From NCBI GenBank assembly GCA_019637115.1, contig JAHBWH010000073.1, positions 1-37,164 of the forward strand: a stretch of DNA of 37,164 nt, given 5' to 3'. The translations under genes were made by a program, and so were the position numbers. This DNA is from Myxococcales bacterium. GTDB taxonomy: Bacteria; Myxococcota_A; Polyangia; Polyangiales; Houyiibacteriaceae. This document shows positions 9,290 through 16,905 of the stretch, piece after piece; within the stretch, counting starts at the first letter, position 1; every line of letters starts with the position of its first letter. The notes beneath the pieces are model-generated. The model was given only the letters and a program-made list of their open reading frames with translations. It ran no database searches and was not told where the DNA came from.

Positions 9290-10693
9290 GTGCCCGACGT
9301 CAGCCCCAGCATCCTCCTCATCGACGACGAGAAGTCGTTCCGCGTCATCCTCGAGTCTGCGCTGACGAGCGAGGGCTACCACGTGCGCACGGCGGCCGAC
9401 GTCCGCTCGGCGCGACAGGTCTGGTCCGAGGGCGCGGCCGACCTCGTCATCGTCGATCGCAACCTCCCCGACGGCGACGGCGTCGAGCTCCTCGACGCCC
9501 TCAAGCGCGAGGCCGTGGAGCGCAACCTCGACACGACCTTCCTCGTCGTGACGGCGTACGCCGACGTCGACAACGCGGTGCTCGCGCTCAAGCACGGCGC
9601 CGACGACTACATCACCAAGCCGGTGCAGCTGCCGGATCTGCTCGTGAAGCTCCGCAAGGGCCTCGAGCGGCGCGCCCTCGAGCGGCGGGTCCAGGCGCTC
9701 CGGCGCGGCGAGCCCGACGTCGTCTCGATCCTCCGGCGGACGAAGAGCCAGCGCATGGCGCGGCTGCTCGAGATGGCCGAGCGCGTCGCCGCGAGCCCCG
9801 ACACGCCCGTGCTCGTGCAGGGCGAGAGCGGCACCGGCAAGGATCTCGTCGCGCGCTTCATCCACGCGCTCACGCCGGGCCGCGCCGACAGCACCTTCGT
9901 CGAGCTGAACTGCGCGGCGATCAGCGAGCAGCTCGCCGAGAGCGAGCTCTTCGGTCACGAGCGCGGCGCGTTCACGGACGCGAAGGCCGCCAAGCGCGGC
10001 CTGCTCGAGCTCGCCGACGGCGGGACCGTCTTCCTCGACGAGATCGCCGACCTCGGGTCGACCGTGCAGGCGAAGCTGCTCCGAGTCCTCGAGACGATGC
10101 GCTTTCGGCGCGTGGGCGGCACCCACGACCGCACGGTCGACGTGCGCGTCATCTCGGCGACGCACCGCGACCTCGCCGCGGCGGTCGAGGATCGGACCTT
10201 CCGCCTCGACCTCTACCACCGCCTCGACGTCTTCCACCTCGTCCTGCCCGCGCTGCGCGAACGCCCTGAGGACATCCTCCCGCTCGCCCAGCAATTCATG
10301 ACGATGACCTCGCGGCGCCTCGGCCGACCGCTGAAGACGATCGCGAAGGACGCCGCGGACCTGCTGCTCGCCTACCCGTTCCCTGGCAACGTCCGCGAGC
10401 TACGCAACGTGATCGAGCGCGCCGTCATCCTCGAGCCGAGCGCGCAGCTCACGCGGGCGTCGATCGTGCTCGGACCACACGGCTCGACGCCCCCCGTCGG
10501 ACCCGGCATCGACGCGTTCCTGCGCGTCGACCTCGACGACGCGGGCGCCCCGCCCTCGCTGCGCGAGGTCGAGGCGGCCTACGTCGCCCGCGTCCTCGCG
10601 TACGCGGGCTGGAACAAGACGCGCGCGGCGAAGCTGCTCGGCGTCACGTTCCCGACGATCCAAAAGAAGATCCAAGACTACGACCTCGGCTGA
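9290..10693 (+). CDS. NtrC-family sigma-54-dependent response regulator
   Basis: A 467-residue activator. Its receiver domain (about residues 7-120) has the acidic pair D12/D13, phospho-acceptor D56 (VIVDRNLPD) and K110. The AAA+ domain has Walker A GESGTGKD (178-185), the sigma-54 contact loop written GAFTDA (226-231; most members have GAFTGA) and Walker B TVFLDE. A Fis-type helix-turn-helix near the C-terminus (NKTRAAKLLGVTFPTIQKK) binds DNA. GTG 9290 is the start. It probably pairs with the kinase ending at 9142 and activates sigma-54 promoters; no clear -24/-12 element was found in the window. Confidence 0.93.
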   Translation: MPDVSPSILLIDDEKSFRVILESALTSEGYHVRTAADVRSARQVWSEGAADLVIVDRNLPDGDGVELLDALKREAVERNLDTTFLVVTAYADVDNAVLALKHGADDYITKPVQLPDLLVKLRKGLERRALERRVQALRRGEPDVVSILRRTKSQRMARLLEMAERVAASPDTPVLVQGESGTGKDLVARFIHALTPGRADSTFVELNCAAISEQLAESELFGHERGAFTDAKAAKRGLLELADGGTVFLDEIADLGSTVQAKLLRVLETMRFRRVGGTHDRTVDVRVISATHRDLAAAVEDRTFRLDLYHRLDVFHLVLPALRERPEDILPLAQQFMTMTSRRLGRPLKTIAKDAADLLLAYPFPGNVRELRNVIERAVILEPSAQLTRASIVLGPHGSTPPVGPGIDAFLRVDLDDAGAPPSLREVEAAYVARVLAYAGWNKTRAAKLLGVTFPTIQKKIQDYDLG

Positions 10694-10746
10694 CCCGCTC
10701 GCTCGTAGCCTTGGCTTCCGTTCAGCTTCCCATGAGGGGCTGTCGC

Positions 10747-10764
10747 GCCGTCCGGTAGGGCGGC
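10747..10764. terminator. Short stem-loop between convergent genes
   Basis: GCCGTCC pairs with GGGCGGC (one G-T wobble) around a GGTA loop, in the 95-bp gap between the sigma-54 regulator and the convergent carbonic anhydrase gene. There is no T-run on either side, so termination is only a suggestion from position. Confidence 0.3.
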
Positions 10765-10788
10765 TTGCGAGAACGGCTGAGCTTCTCT

Positions 10789-11424
10789 TCAGACCTCGAG
10801 CCGGTAGATCTCACGGATGTTGGCGAGGATCCCCTCGAAAGGGATGTCGAGATCCTTGAGCAAGCCGTCGTGCAGGTCGAAGACCCAGCCGTGCACGATC
10901 GGGTAGCCCTCCTTCAGGTAGCGCTTCTGCACGCACGCGGTCTTGATCACGTGGATGCACTGCTCCTGCACGTTGAGCTCGACGAGGCGCTTGGCCCGCG
11001 CGGTCGCGTCCTCGATCGCGTCGAGCTCCTTGCGGTGCAGGCGGTAGACGTCGCGGATCTCGCGGAGCCAGGGGTTCAGCAGGCCGAGATCCTGCGACGT
11101 CATCGCGGCGTTCACACCACCGCAGCCGTAGTGGCCGCAGACGATGACGTGCTTCACGCGGAGGTGCTCGACGGCGTACTCGATGACGCTGTGCGCGTTC
11201 AGGTCGGTGTTGACGACGAGGTTCGCGATGTTGCGGTGGACGAAGACCTCTCCGGGCTCGAGCCCCATGATCTCGTTCGCGGGGATGCGCGAGTCCGCGC
11301 AGCCGATGTAGAGGAAGTCCGGGCTCTGTCCCGCCGCGAGCTTTACGAAGTACTCGGGATCGTGGGAAAGCTTCTGCCCGACCCACGCCTTGTTGTTCTC
11401 GAAGACCTGCTTGTAGCGCTCCAT
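10789..11424 (-). CDS. can: Beta-class carbonic anhydrase
   Basis: A 211-residue cytosolic zinc enzyme that interconverts CO2 and bicarbonate. The zinc ligands and catalytic pair are in place: C42, D44 and R46 in GCADSRIP, and H98 with C101 in CGHYGCGGV. The following GLLNPWLREIRDVYRLH and LVELNVQEQC blocks match the E. coli Can-type clade, and the length is typical. ATG at 11424. It is transcribed toward the response regulator at 9290 and away from the lipoprotein gene upstream. Confidence 0.94.
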   Translation of the reverse strand: MERYKQVFENNKAWVGQKLSHDPEYFVKLAAGQSPDFLYIGCADSRIPANEIMGLEPGEVFVHRNIANLVVNTDLNAHSVIEYAVEHLRVKHVIVCGHYGCGGVNAAMTSQDLGLLNPWLREIRDVYRLHRKELDAIEDATARAKRLVELNVQEQCIHVIKTACVQKRYLKEGYPIVHGWVFDLHDGLLKDLDIPFEGILANIREIYRLEV

Positions 11425-11521
11425 GCCGACAATCCTAGCCCAGGAACGCGGCGCGGTGGGCCTGCTTTACGAGGTCTTCAGCTTCCGCAAACGGGCTGCC
11501 AGCGTCCAGGTGTCCGAGCGC

Positions 11522-11606
11522 ACCTCGGGCCCGAGGTCTCGGAGCTGTCCGAGGGTGTCGGAGCCGTCCGAGGGCCGAGGGGGTCGGAGCCGTCTGAGGG
11601 GTCGGA
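11522..11606. repeat. Palindrome plus short GC repeats upstream of carbonic anhydrase
   Basis: A perfect 16-bp palindrome, ACCTCGGGCCCGAGGT (11522-11537), is followed by degenerate repeats of a GTCGGAGCCGTCYGAGGG unit up to about 11606. The stretch lies between the start of the carbonic anhydrase gene and the end of the lipoprotein gene, both on the minus strand. It could therefore terminate the lipoprotein transcript or sit in the anhydrase leader. Confidence 0.6.
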
Positions 11607-11612
11607 GTCGCG

Positions 11613-12467
11613 TCAGCGCGCGCCCTCGGGCACCCGCAGGCCCTCTCGGATCTGCAGGCGCTCGGGGTTCAGGTTCGGGCCCACCTTCAGGCCCTCCGGC
11701 CCGATGCGGAGCCGCTCCACCGCGCGGAGCACGCGCGGGTCGAGCTGGACGGGCTCGAGCATCGCCGAGACGTCGCCCTCCGTCGTCGCGCCAGTCTCCG
11801 CCGCCTCGCCGATCTCCGGCGCGGCCTCCTCGCCCGCGGGCACCTCATCGGCGGGCACCTCGTCGGCGCGCAGCGCCAACCCGCTCGACACGTTCCCCGC
11901 GGCGTCGACCGCGATCACCTCGATCGCCTCGGGCGCGGCGCCCTCGAGCTCGTGGCGGGTCACCTCGCCGAGCTCCGCGAGCGTCAGCGCGCCGTGGACG
12001 AGCCGATAGCCCGTGACGCCCACCGCGTCGTCCGCTGCGGGCCACGTCAGGATCGTTCGGACCACCGTGGGCGCCTCGCCGTCGCTCAGCACGGCCTCGG
12101 CCGTGAGGCGCGCGCCCGCGGGCCACGTCGGCGCGGTGCCGTCGGTGGTGGTGGCGCGCGCGTGAAGCATCTCCCCGCGGTTGCCGGCCTCGTCGATCGG
12201 CTGGACGCTGAACGCGTACTCGGTCGCGTCCGAGAGGTTCGCGACGACGTGCTGACGGGCGTCGCCGCCGACGGTCGCGATCTCGACGTCGTCGCGGAGG
12301 ACACGGTAGCCCGTCACGCCCTTGTCGTCGCTCGCGGCGGGCCACGAGAGCGTCACCTCGTCCGAGAGCGCGCTCGCCGCGAGCTCCGCGTCTGCGGGCC
12401 AGCTCGGCGGCGTGGTGTCGGCGCAGGCGATCGAGAGGATGAGCAGAAGGGGCAGGGCGGCGCGCAT
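11613..12467 (-). CDS. Lipoprotein with two fibronectin-type-III-like domains
   Basis: A 284-residue protein. The signal peptide MRAALPLLLILSIACADT ends in a lipobox with the lipidated residue at C15. Two related domains follow (about residues 20-108 and 112-205). Each begins with a PxWPAxAxL turn and has a LSWPAASDDKGVTGYRV-type strand, an AxEYAFSVQPIDEAGNRG-type strand and a closing strand, which is the FN3 fold pattern. The C-terminus is acidic and low-complexity, then basic. It is probably anchored in the outer membrane or periplasm; binding partner unknown. The frame is open far upstream (to 14372), but that part is antisense to the oxidoreductase gene and is not coding. Confidence 0.72.
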   Translation of the reverse strand: MRAALPLLLILSIACADTTPPSWPADAELAASALSDEVTLSWPAASDDKGVTGYRVLRDDVEIATVGGDARQHVVANLSDATEYAFSVQPIDEAGNRGEMLHARATTTDGTAPTWPAGARLTAEAVLSDGEAPTVVRTILTWPAADDAVGVTGYRLVHGALTLAELGEVTRHELEGAAPEAIEVIAVDAAGNVSSGLALRADEVPADEVPAGEEAAPEIGEAAETGATTEGDVSAMLEPVQLDPRVLRAVERLRIGPEGLKVGPNLNPERLQIREGLRVPEGAR

Positions 12468-12719
12468 GCGCGAGGGCGTTGCGCACGAAGGCGATGGCGT
12501 CAAGGGCGGGGGCGTCCACGTCCGCGACGCCCGCGCACCTCCACGGCGGGCCCGAGCCAGCAGCCACGCACGGCAGCTAACCGCAGCCACGAACCCTCGG
12601 ACGACACGAGGCGGTGCGCGGGCGGTAGGTTGAGGTACGCTCACACCTCGTCGACGGACCTCTCGCGGGGCGGCGCCCTCGAGATCGCCGACGAGCCACG
12701 ACGGATCCACGAGGCCCTC

Positions 12720-14915
12720 ATGACACGCACTGCCTACACCACCTGCGCGCTCTGCGAGGCCATGTGTGGCCTCCGCGTCGAGGTCGCCGGCGACCGCGTC
12801 GTCGAGATCCGCGGCGACGAGGACGACCCCTTCAGCCGCGGCCACGTCTGCCCGAAGGCGCTGGCGCTCCAGGACCTCCACGAAGACCCCGATCGGCTGC
12901 GGCGCCCGATGCGACGTGTGGGCGACACCTGGGAGCCGCTCGGCTGGGACGAGGCCATCGCCTTCGCGGCCGATCGCATCCACGACCTGCAGCGGCGCCA
13001 TGGCGGCGACGCCTTCGCGGCCTACCTCGGCAACCCGACCGCGCACAACCTCGGCGCCATCGTCTACGCGCCGCTCGTGCTCAAGAGCCTGCGCACCAAG
13101 CACCGCTACAGCGCCACGAGCGTCGATCAGCTCCCGCACATGTTCGCGAGCTTCTTCGTGCTTGGCCACCAGCTCCTCTTCGCCATCCCCGACCTCGATC
13201 GCACCGACCTCTTCATCGCCTTCGGCGCCAACCCGCTCGCCTCGAATGGGAGCATCATGACGGCGGGCGACGTCCGCGGGCGCCTGCGCGCGATCCGCGA
13301 GCGCGGCGGTCGCGTCGTCTACTTCGACCCTCGGCGCACGGAGTCCGCCAAGGCGGCCGACGCCCACCACTTCATCCGGCCGGGCACGGACGCCTTCGTG
13401 TTGCTCGCCATGCTCCACGTCGTCTTCGCCGAGGGCCTCGTGAAGCTCGGCCGTTTGGCGTCCTCGTGCGAGCGCCTCGACGTCCTCGAGGCCGTGACCA
13501 AGGCGTACACGCCCGAGCGGGCCGAGCGCGTCAGCGGCGTCCCGGCCGCGACGACGCGCGCGCTCGCGCGCGAGCTCGCGACCACCGAGCGCGCGCTCGT
13601 CTACGGCCGCGTGGGCGCGTGCGTGCAAGAGCACGGCGGGCTCGCGGCGTGGGCGCTGCTCGCGCTCAACCTCGTCACGGGCCACTTCGACGAGCCGGGC
13701 GGCGTCATGTTTCCGACGCCCGCGGTCGACGTGATCCGCGGGGGCGCTGGCGTCGGGATCAGCCGCGGCAGCTTCGGCCGGTGGAAGAGCCGCGTGCGCG
13801 GCCTGCCCGAGTTCGGCGGCGAGCTGCCCGTCGCCTGCCTCGCGGAGGAGATCACGACGCCCGGCGAGGGCCGAGTGCGCGGCCTGCTCACCATCTGCGG
13901 CAACCCGGTGCTCTCGACGCCGAACGGGGCGCAGCTCGAGCGCGCGCTCGCCGGGCTCGACTTCATGGTCAGCGTCGACCCCTACCTCAACGAGACCACG
14001 CGCCACGCGCACCTCATCCTGCCGCCGGTCTCCCCGCTCGAGCGCGACCACTACGACCTCGTTTTCCACGCGGTCGCCGTCCGCAACACCGCCAAGTGGT
14101 CGCCCGCCGTGTTCCCGAAGCCCGAGGGCGCGCGGGACGACGGGGAGATCCTCGGCGCGCTGCTCGAGGCGATCGAGCACCGCCGGGGTCGCCTGACCAA
14201 GCGCGCGCTCCGCGCGACCGCGCTCCGCCGGCTCGGCGCGCGCCGCGTGGTCGACCTCGGCCTGCGCGTCGGCCCCTACGGCGCGGGGGTCGCGGGCGTC
14301 GCCGTCGGCGAGCGAGGGCTCGTCCGCGCGCGCGGCGATCTCTCCGTCGCCGCGCTCGAGCGCGCGCCGCATGGCGTCGACCTCGGCCCGCTCGAGCGCT
14401 GCATGCCCGACCGGCTCCCGCGGCGCGATGGACGTCGCGTCATCGACCTCGCGCCGCAGCTCCTCGTCGACGACCTACGGCGGCTGGACGAGTACGAGCG
14501 CCGGCTCGACGACGCGTCGCCCGCGCTCTCGCTCATCGGACGGCGCCAGCTCCGCAGCAACAACAGCTGGATGCACAACGCGCCGCAGCTGATGAAGGGG
14601 CGCGACCGCTGCACGCTCTTGATGCACCCGAGCGACGCCGAGGCCCGCGGCCTCGCGTCGGGCGATCGGGTCCGCGTCGCGTCGCGCGTGGGCGAGGTGG
14701 AGGCGCCGCTCGAGGTCTCGGACGAGGTCATGCCGGGCGTCGTCAGCCTCCCGCACGGCTTCGGTCACCATCGCCCCGGCGTGCGCCTGCGCGTCGCCGC
14801 CGAGTCCCCGGGTGTGAGCCTGAACGACCTGACGGACGACCGCGCGCTCGACCTACTGACGGGCACCGCCGTCCTCAACGGGACGCCCGTCGAGGTGACC
14901 CGCGCACCAGGCTGA
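12720..14915 (+). CDS. Molybdopterin oxidoreductase with [4Fe-4S] cluster (DMSO reductase family)
   Basis: A 731-residue enzyme of the bis-MGD family. The N-terminal cluster motif is CX2CX3CX27C (C9, C12, C16, C44). GHVCPKALALQDLHEDPDRL and RRPMRRVG follow, as in family members. The middle region contains GANPLASNGSIM and YFDPRRTESAKAADAHHFIRPGTDAF, and the C-terminal dinucleotide-binding region contains NNSWMHNAP and SLPHGFGHHRPG. No Tat signal is visible, so it is probably cytoplasmic. There is no iron-sulfur, membrane or chaperone partner beside it, so the substrate is unknown. ATG 12720 is chosen; the frame is open from 11952, but the upstream part is antisense to the lipoprotein gene. 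Confidence 0.88.
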   Translation: MTRTAYTTCALCEAMCGLRVEVAGDRVVEIRGDEDDPFSRGHVCPKALALQDLHEDPDRLRRPMRRVGDTWEPLGWDEAIAFAADRIHDLQRRHGGDAFAAYLGNPTAHNLGAIVYAPLVLKSLRTKHRYSATSVDQLPHMFASFFVLGHQLLFAIPDLDRTDLFIAFGANPLASNGSIMTAGDVRGRLRAIRERGGRVVYFDPRRTESAKAADAHHFIRPGTDAFVLLAMLHVVFAEGLVKLGRLASSCERLDVLEAVTKAYTPERAERVSGVPAATTRALARELATTERALVYGRVGACVQEHGGLAAWALLALNLVTGHFDEPGGVMFPTPAVDVIRGGAGVGISRGSFGRWKSRVRGLPEFGGELPVACLAEEITTPGEGRVRGLLTICGNPVLSTPNGAQLERALAGLDFMVSVDPYLNETTRHAHLILPPVSPLERDHYDLVFHAVAVRNTAKWSPAVFPKPEGARDDGEILGALLEAIEHRRGRLTKRALRATALRRLGARRVVDLGLRVGPYGAGVAGVAVGERGLVRARGDLSVAALERAPHGVDLGPLERCMPDRLPRRDGRRVIDLAPQLLVDDLRRLDEYERRLDDASPALSLIGRRQLRSNNSWMHNAPQLMKGRDRCTLLMHPSDAEARGLASGDRVRVASRVGEVEAPLEVSDEVMPGVVSLPHGFGHHRPGVRLRVAAESPGVSLNDLTDDRALDLLTGTAVLNGTPVEVTRAPG

Positions 14916-14956
14916 GCGCGGCGCATCCTTGCGAACCGGTATCCTGTTGACGCGCA

Positions 14957-15082
14957 CGTGGACGACGTCGACGCGGACGTCGATGAGGATGGGGACGTCG
15001 TGGACGTCGTGGACGTCGATGGGATGGGGACGTTGACGGAGATGGGGATGATGCGGATGCGGATGCGGATGGATGGGCGGTG
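14957..15082. repeat. GACGTC/GGATGC hexamer tract
   Basis: Immediately after the oxidoreductase gene, the sequence consists of six-base units (GACGTC, GTGGAC, then GGATGC repeated at 15053-15070). It forms the left part of a 344-bp gene-free gap that also holds the inverted 22-bp box and a second hexamer tract. Confidence 0.85.
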
Positions 15083-15103
15083 GATACATCTCTCCCGCGC
15101 GTC

Positions 15104-15125
15104 GGCTCACGGCGGGGGAGGACAC
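15104..15125 (-). repeat. 22-bp box, inverted copy of the box at 65-86 and 145-166
   Basis: The 22 bases here are the exact reverse complement of 65-86 and 145-166 (core CTCACGGCGGGGGAGGAC). Weaker similarity continues on the hexamer side (ACGCGGAGATGT versus ACGCGCGGGAGAGATGT when both are oriented alike). In both places the box adjoins a GACGT-type hexamer tract, so the composite looks like one dispersed intergenic element. Confidence 0.85.
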
Positions 15126-15173
15126 GCCGCGCCACACCGGCGCGGCGCTGATGGGGCTGTAACTTCGTGACAG

Positions 15174-15236
15174 CGGACTCGGACTCGGACTCGGACTCGG
15201 ACTCGGACGGACAGGACCCAGACACGGACTCAGAGG
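15174..15236. repeat. GGACTC hexamer tract
   Basis: A regular GGACTC repeat followed by degenerate GGACAC and CAGACA units. It ends 24 bp from the stop of the convergent marR-type gene. In one frame it reads (Asp-Ser)n, which is not considered a gene. Confidence 0.85.
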
Positions 15237-15259
15237 TCCACGTCCACTGGCACCCCGCG

Positions 15260-15736
15260 TCAGAGCGACCCGAGGTGCTCGTCGAGCGCGGCGAGCGCGT
15301 CGTGGAGGGCGCTCATGCGCGCGGGGCCGATCGCTTCGGCGAGCTGGGCCTCGATCGCCCCGAGGTGCCGCAGGCCGTCCAGGAGGCCCTGCCGACCGCG
15401 CGTCGTGAAGCGGACGAGCTTCGCGCGGCCGTCCGCCGGATCCGGCGTGCGCTCGACCACGCCCATGGCTTCGAGCTCGTCGACCAGCTGACCGACCGCC
15501 TGCTTGCTGACGCCGACGCGCCGCGCGAGCTCCGTGAGGCGCGTGCCCTCGAGGTCGATGTGCGGGAAGAGTGACGTATGCGCGGCGCGGGGCCGTGGGC
15601 CGTGGGCAGGCGCCGGCGCGGTCGCGAGCGCGTGCTCGTTGAGGAGGCGCGCGCAGCGGAAGAGGAGCTGCGCCGTGCTCGCGCGTTTGGCGTGCTCGAG
15701 CGTGGCCTCGTAGGGCTCGGTCGGGGCGAGGGACAC
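15260..15736 (-). CDS. MarR-family transcriptional regulator
   Basis: A 158-residue winged-helix protein. The DNA-binding part spans about residues 62-115: TRLTELARRVGVSKQAVGQL is the helix-turn-helix and DPADGRAKLVRFTTRG is the wing with the DxRxK/R signature of MarR proteins. Helices on both sides form the dimer interface. It starts at GTG 15736, with AGGAT about 10 bp upstream. It is divergent from the DUF4336 gene at 15801. The 64-bp gap holds two matching GTCAA-N6-TTGAC palindromes, so it probably represses both genes until an effector binds. Confidence 0.88.
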   Translation of the reverse strand: MSLAPTEPYEATLEHAKRASTAQLLFRCARLLNEHALATAPAPAHGPRPRAAHTSLFPHIDLEGTRLTELARRVGVSKQAVGQLVDELEAMGVVERTPDPADGRAKLVRFTTRGRQGLLDGLRHLGAIEAQLAEAIGPARMSALHDALAALDEHLGSL

Positions 15737-15754
15737 GATTCGTATCCTAACATC

Positions 15755-15770
15755 GTCAAGTGGGCTTGAC
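15755..15770. promoter_or_regulatory. Operator-like palindrome 1 in marR/DUF4336 gap
   Basis: GTCAA-N6-TTGAC, actually GTCAAG-tggg-CTTGAC with 6-bp arms. It lies 19 bp upstream of the marR start. It is the same class as the second site 23 bp further right. Confidence 0.72.
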
Positions 15771-15777
15771 TACAATG

Positions 15778-15793
15778 GTCAATGGCACTTGAC
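15778..15793. promoter_or_regulatory. Operator-like palindrome 2 in marR/DUF4336 gap
   Basis: GTCAA-N6-TTGAC again, with a different 6-bp spacer (TGGCAC), ending 7 bp before the ATG at 15801. Binding here would block transcription of the rightward gene. The conserved arms with unrelated spacers argue for a protein-binding site. Confidence 0.72.
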
Positions 15794-15800
15794 TAAAGGC

Positions 15801-16547
15801 ATGGCGACGACGATCACCACCACCACCGCCTCGACCACGTCCCCGCGCGGAGCGACGGACCACCGTCTCGTCACGCTCGCGCCGGGCCTGCACGCCGTCG
15901 AGGGCTCGTTCCGCGCGCCTGGCGGCGTCCGCTTCCCCGTCCGCAGCACGATCGTGTCGACCCCTCGCGGCGTCGTGGTCATCGCGCCGATCGACTTCGA
16001 CGAGCCGACCGCGCGCGCGGTCGACACCCTCGGGGAGGTCTCGCTCATCGTCGCGCCCAACCGCTTTCACCACGCCTACGTGGCCGCGGCGCAGGCGCGG
16101 TGGCCCAAGGCGCGCACGCTCGGCGCGCCGGGTCTCGCCGACAAACGCCCCGACCTGCGCTTCGACGGAACGCTCGCCGACGCGGAGCTGATCCCGGGCC
16201 TCCGGGCCTACGCCATCGACGGCGCGCCCAAGGCGTCCGAGCACGTCTTGCTGCACGCGCCGACGCGCACGTTGATCGTGACGGATCTGGTCTTCCACAT
16301 CCGACGCGCCCCGAACGTGATGAGCTGGATCGTCTTCAAGCTGATCGCGCGCACGCTCGGGCACCTCCGCATGAGCCGCCTGTGGCGCTACCTCCGCCAG
16401 GACCGCGGCGCCTTCGAGGCGAGCCTCGTGCGGGTCCTCGCGCTCGACTTCGATCGGCTCGTCGTCGCCCACGGAGACGTCGTCGAGGAGGGCGGTCGCG
16501 ACGCGCTCGCGGAGGGCGTCGCGTGGATCCTCGGGCGCGCGCGCTGA
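15801..16547 (+). CDS. DUF4336 protein, metallo-beta-lactamase-like fold
   Basis: A 248-residue protein. Segments such as VVIAPIDFDEP, LIVAPNRFHHAYV and TLIVTDLVFHI, with the late VVAHGDVV, follow the DUF4336 pattern. That family resembles metallo-beta-lactamase folds but often lacks the full HxHxDH site; here HH and single late H and D residues are visible, but no complete HxHxDH. ATG 15801 is preferred; the in-frame TTG 15789 lies inside an operator-like palindrome. The N-terminus is threonine-rich. It is divergent from, and probably controlled by, the MarR regulator. Substrate unknown. Confidence 0.75.
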   Translation: MATTITTTTASTTSPRGATDHRLVTLAPGLHAVEGSFRAPGGVRFPVRSTIVSTPRGVVVIAPIDFDEPTARAVDTLGEVSLIVAPNRFHHAYVAAAQARWPKARTLGAPGLADKRPDLRFDGTLADAELIPGLRAYAIDGAPKASEHVLLHAPTRTLIVTDLVFHIRRAPNVMSWIVFKLIARTLGHLRMSRLWRYLRQDRGAFEASLVRVLALDFDRLVVAHGDVVEEGGRDALAEGVAWILGRAR

Positions 16548-16800
16548 GCGCGGACGGGCGCTCGGCCGGCGTTCGCGCCAAGCGCGGATGGGTGCTCTAC
16601 CCCTCGGGCGTTCGCGCCGACCGGACGGGCGCTTTACCCCTCGGGCGTTCGCGCTGAGCGGACGGGCGCTCGGCCTCGAGCGTTCGCGCCGAACGGACGG
16701 GCGCTCGGCCTCGGGCGTTCGCGCTGAGCGCGGACGGACGCTCGGCCTCGGGCGTTCGCGCCGGGCGCTCGACCTCAGGCGTGCGCACCGGCGCTCAGCG
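16548..16800. repeat. Tandem repeat of about 40 bp upstream of hybrid kinase
   Basis: At least six degenerate copies of a unit of about 40 bp containing GGACGGGCGCTCGGCCTCGGGCG split over TTCGCGC. It fills most of the 358-bp gap between the DUF4336 gene and the hybrid kinase. Open frames across it on both strands are arginine-rich repeats and are rejected as genes. The copies diverge by single bases and small gaps. Confidence 0.85.
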
Positions 16801-16905
16801 ACCGGCGGGCTCAGCCCCCTCGGAGGTTCGGCGCCGAGCGAGGTCGGTCCGCGGATGGTGAAAGGAGTGTCGACGCGAGGTACTCTTCGATCGAGGGGAA
16901 GACGC

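Noticed and set aside
8495-10294. 599-codon minus-strand frame
   Set aside because: It is antisense to the kinase and response regulator genes and has no domain pattern.
12468-14372. Upstream part of the long minus-strand frame ending in the lipoprotein
   Set aside because: It is antisense to the molybdopterin oxidoreductase; the lipoprotein begins at its signal peptide at 12467.
15167-15574. Plus-strand frame starting with an Asp-Ser repeat
   Set aside because: It is antisense to the marR-type gene, and the first part is the hexamer tract.
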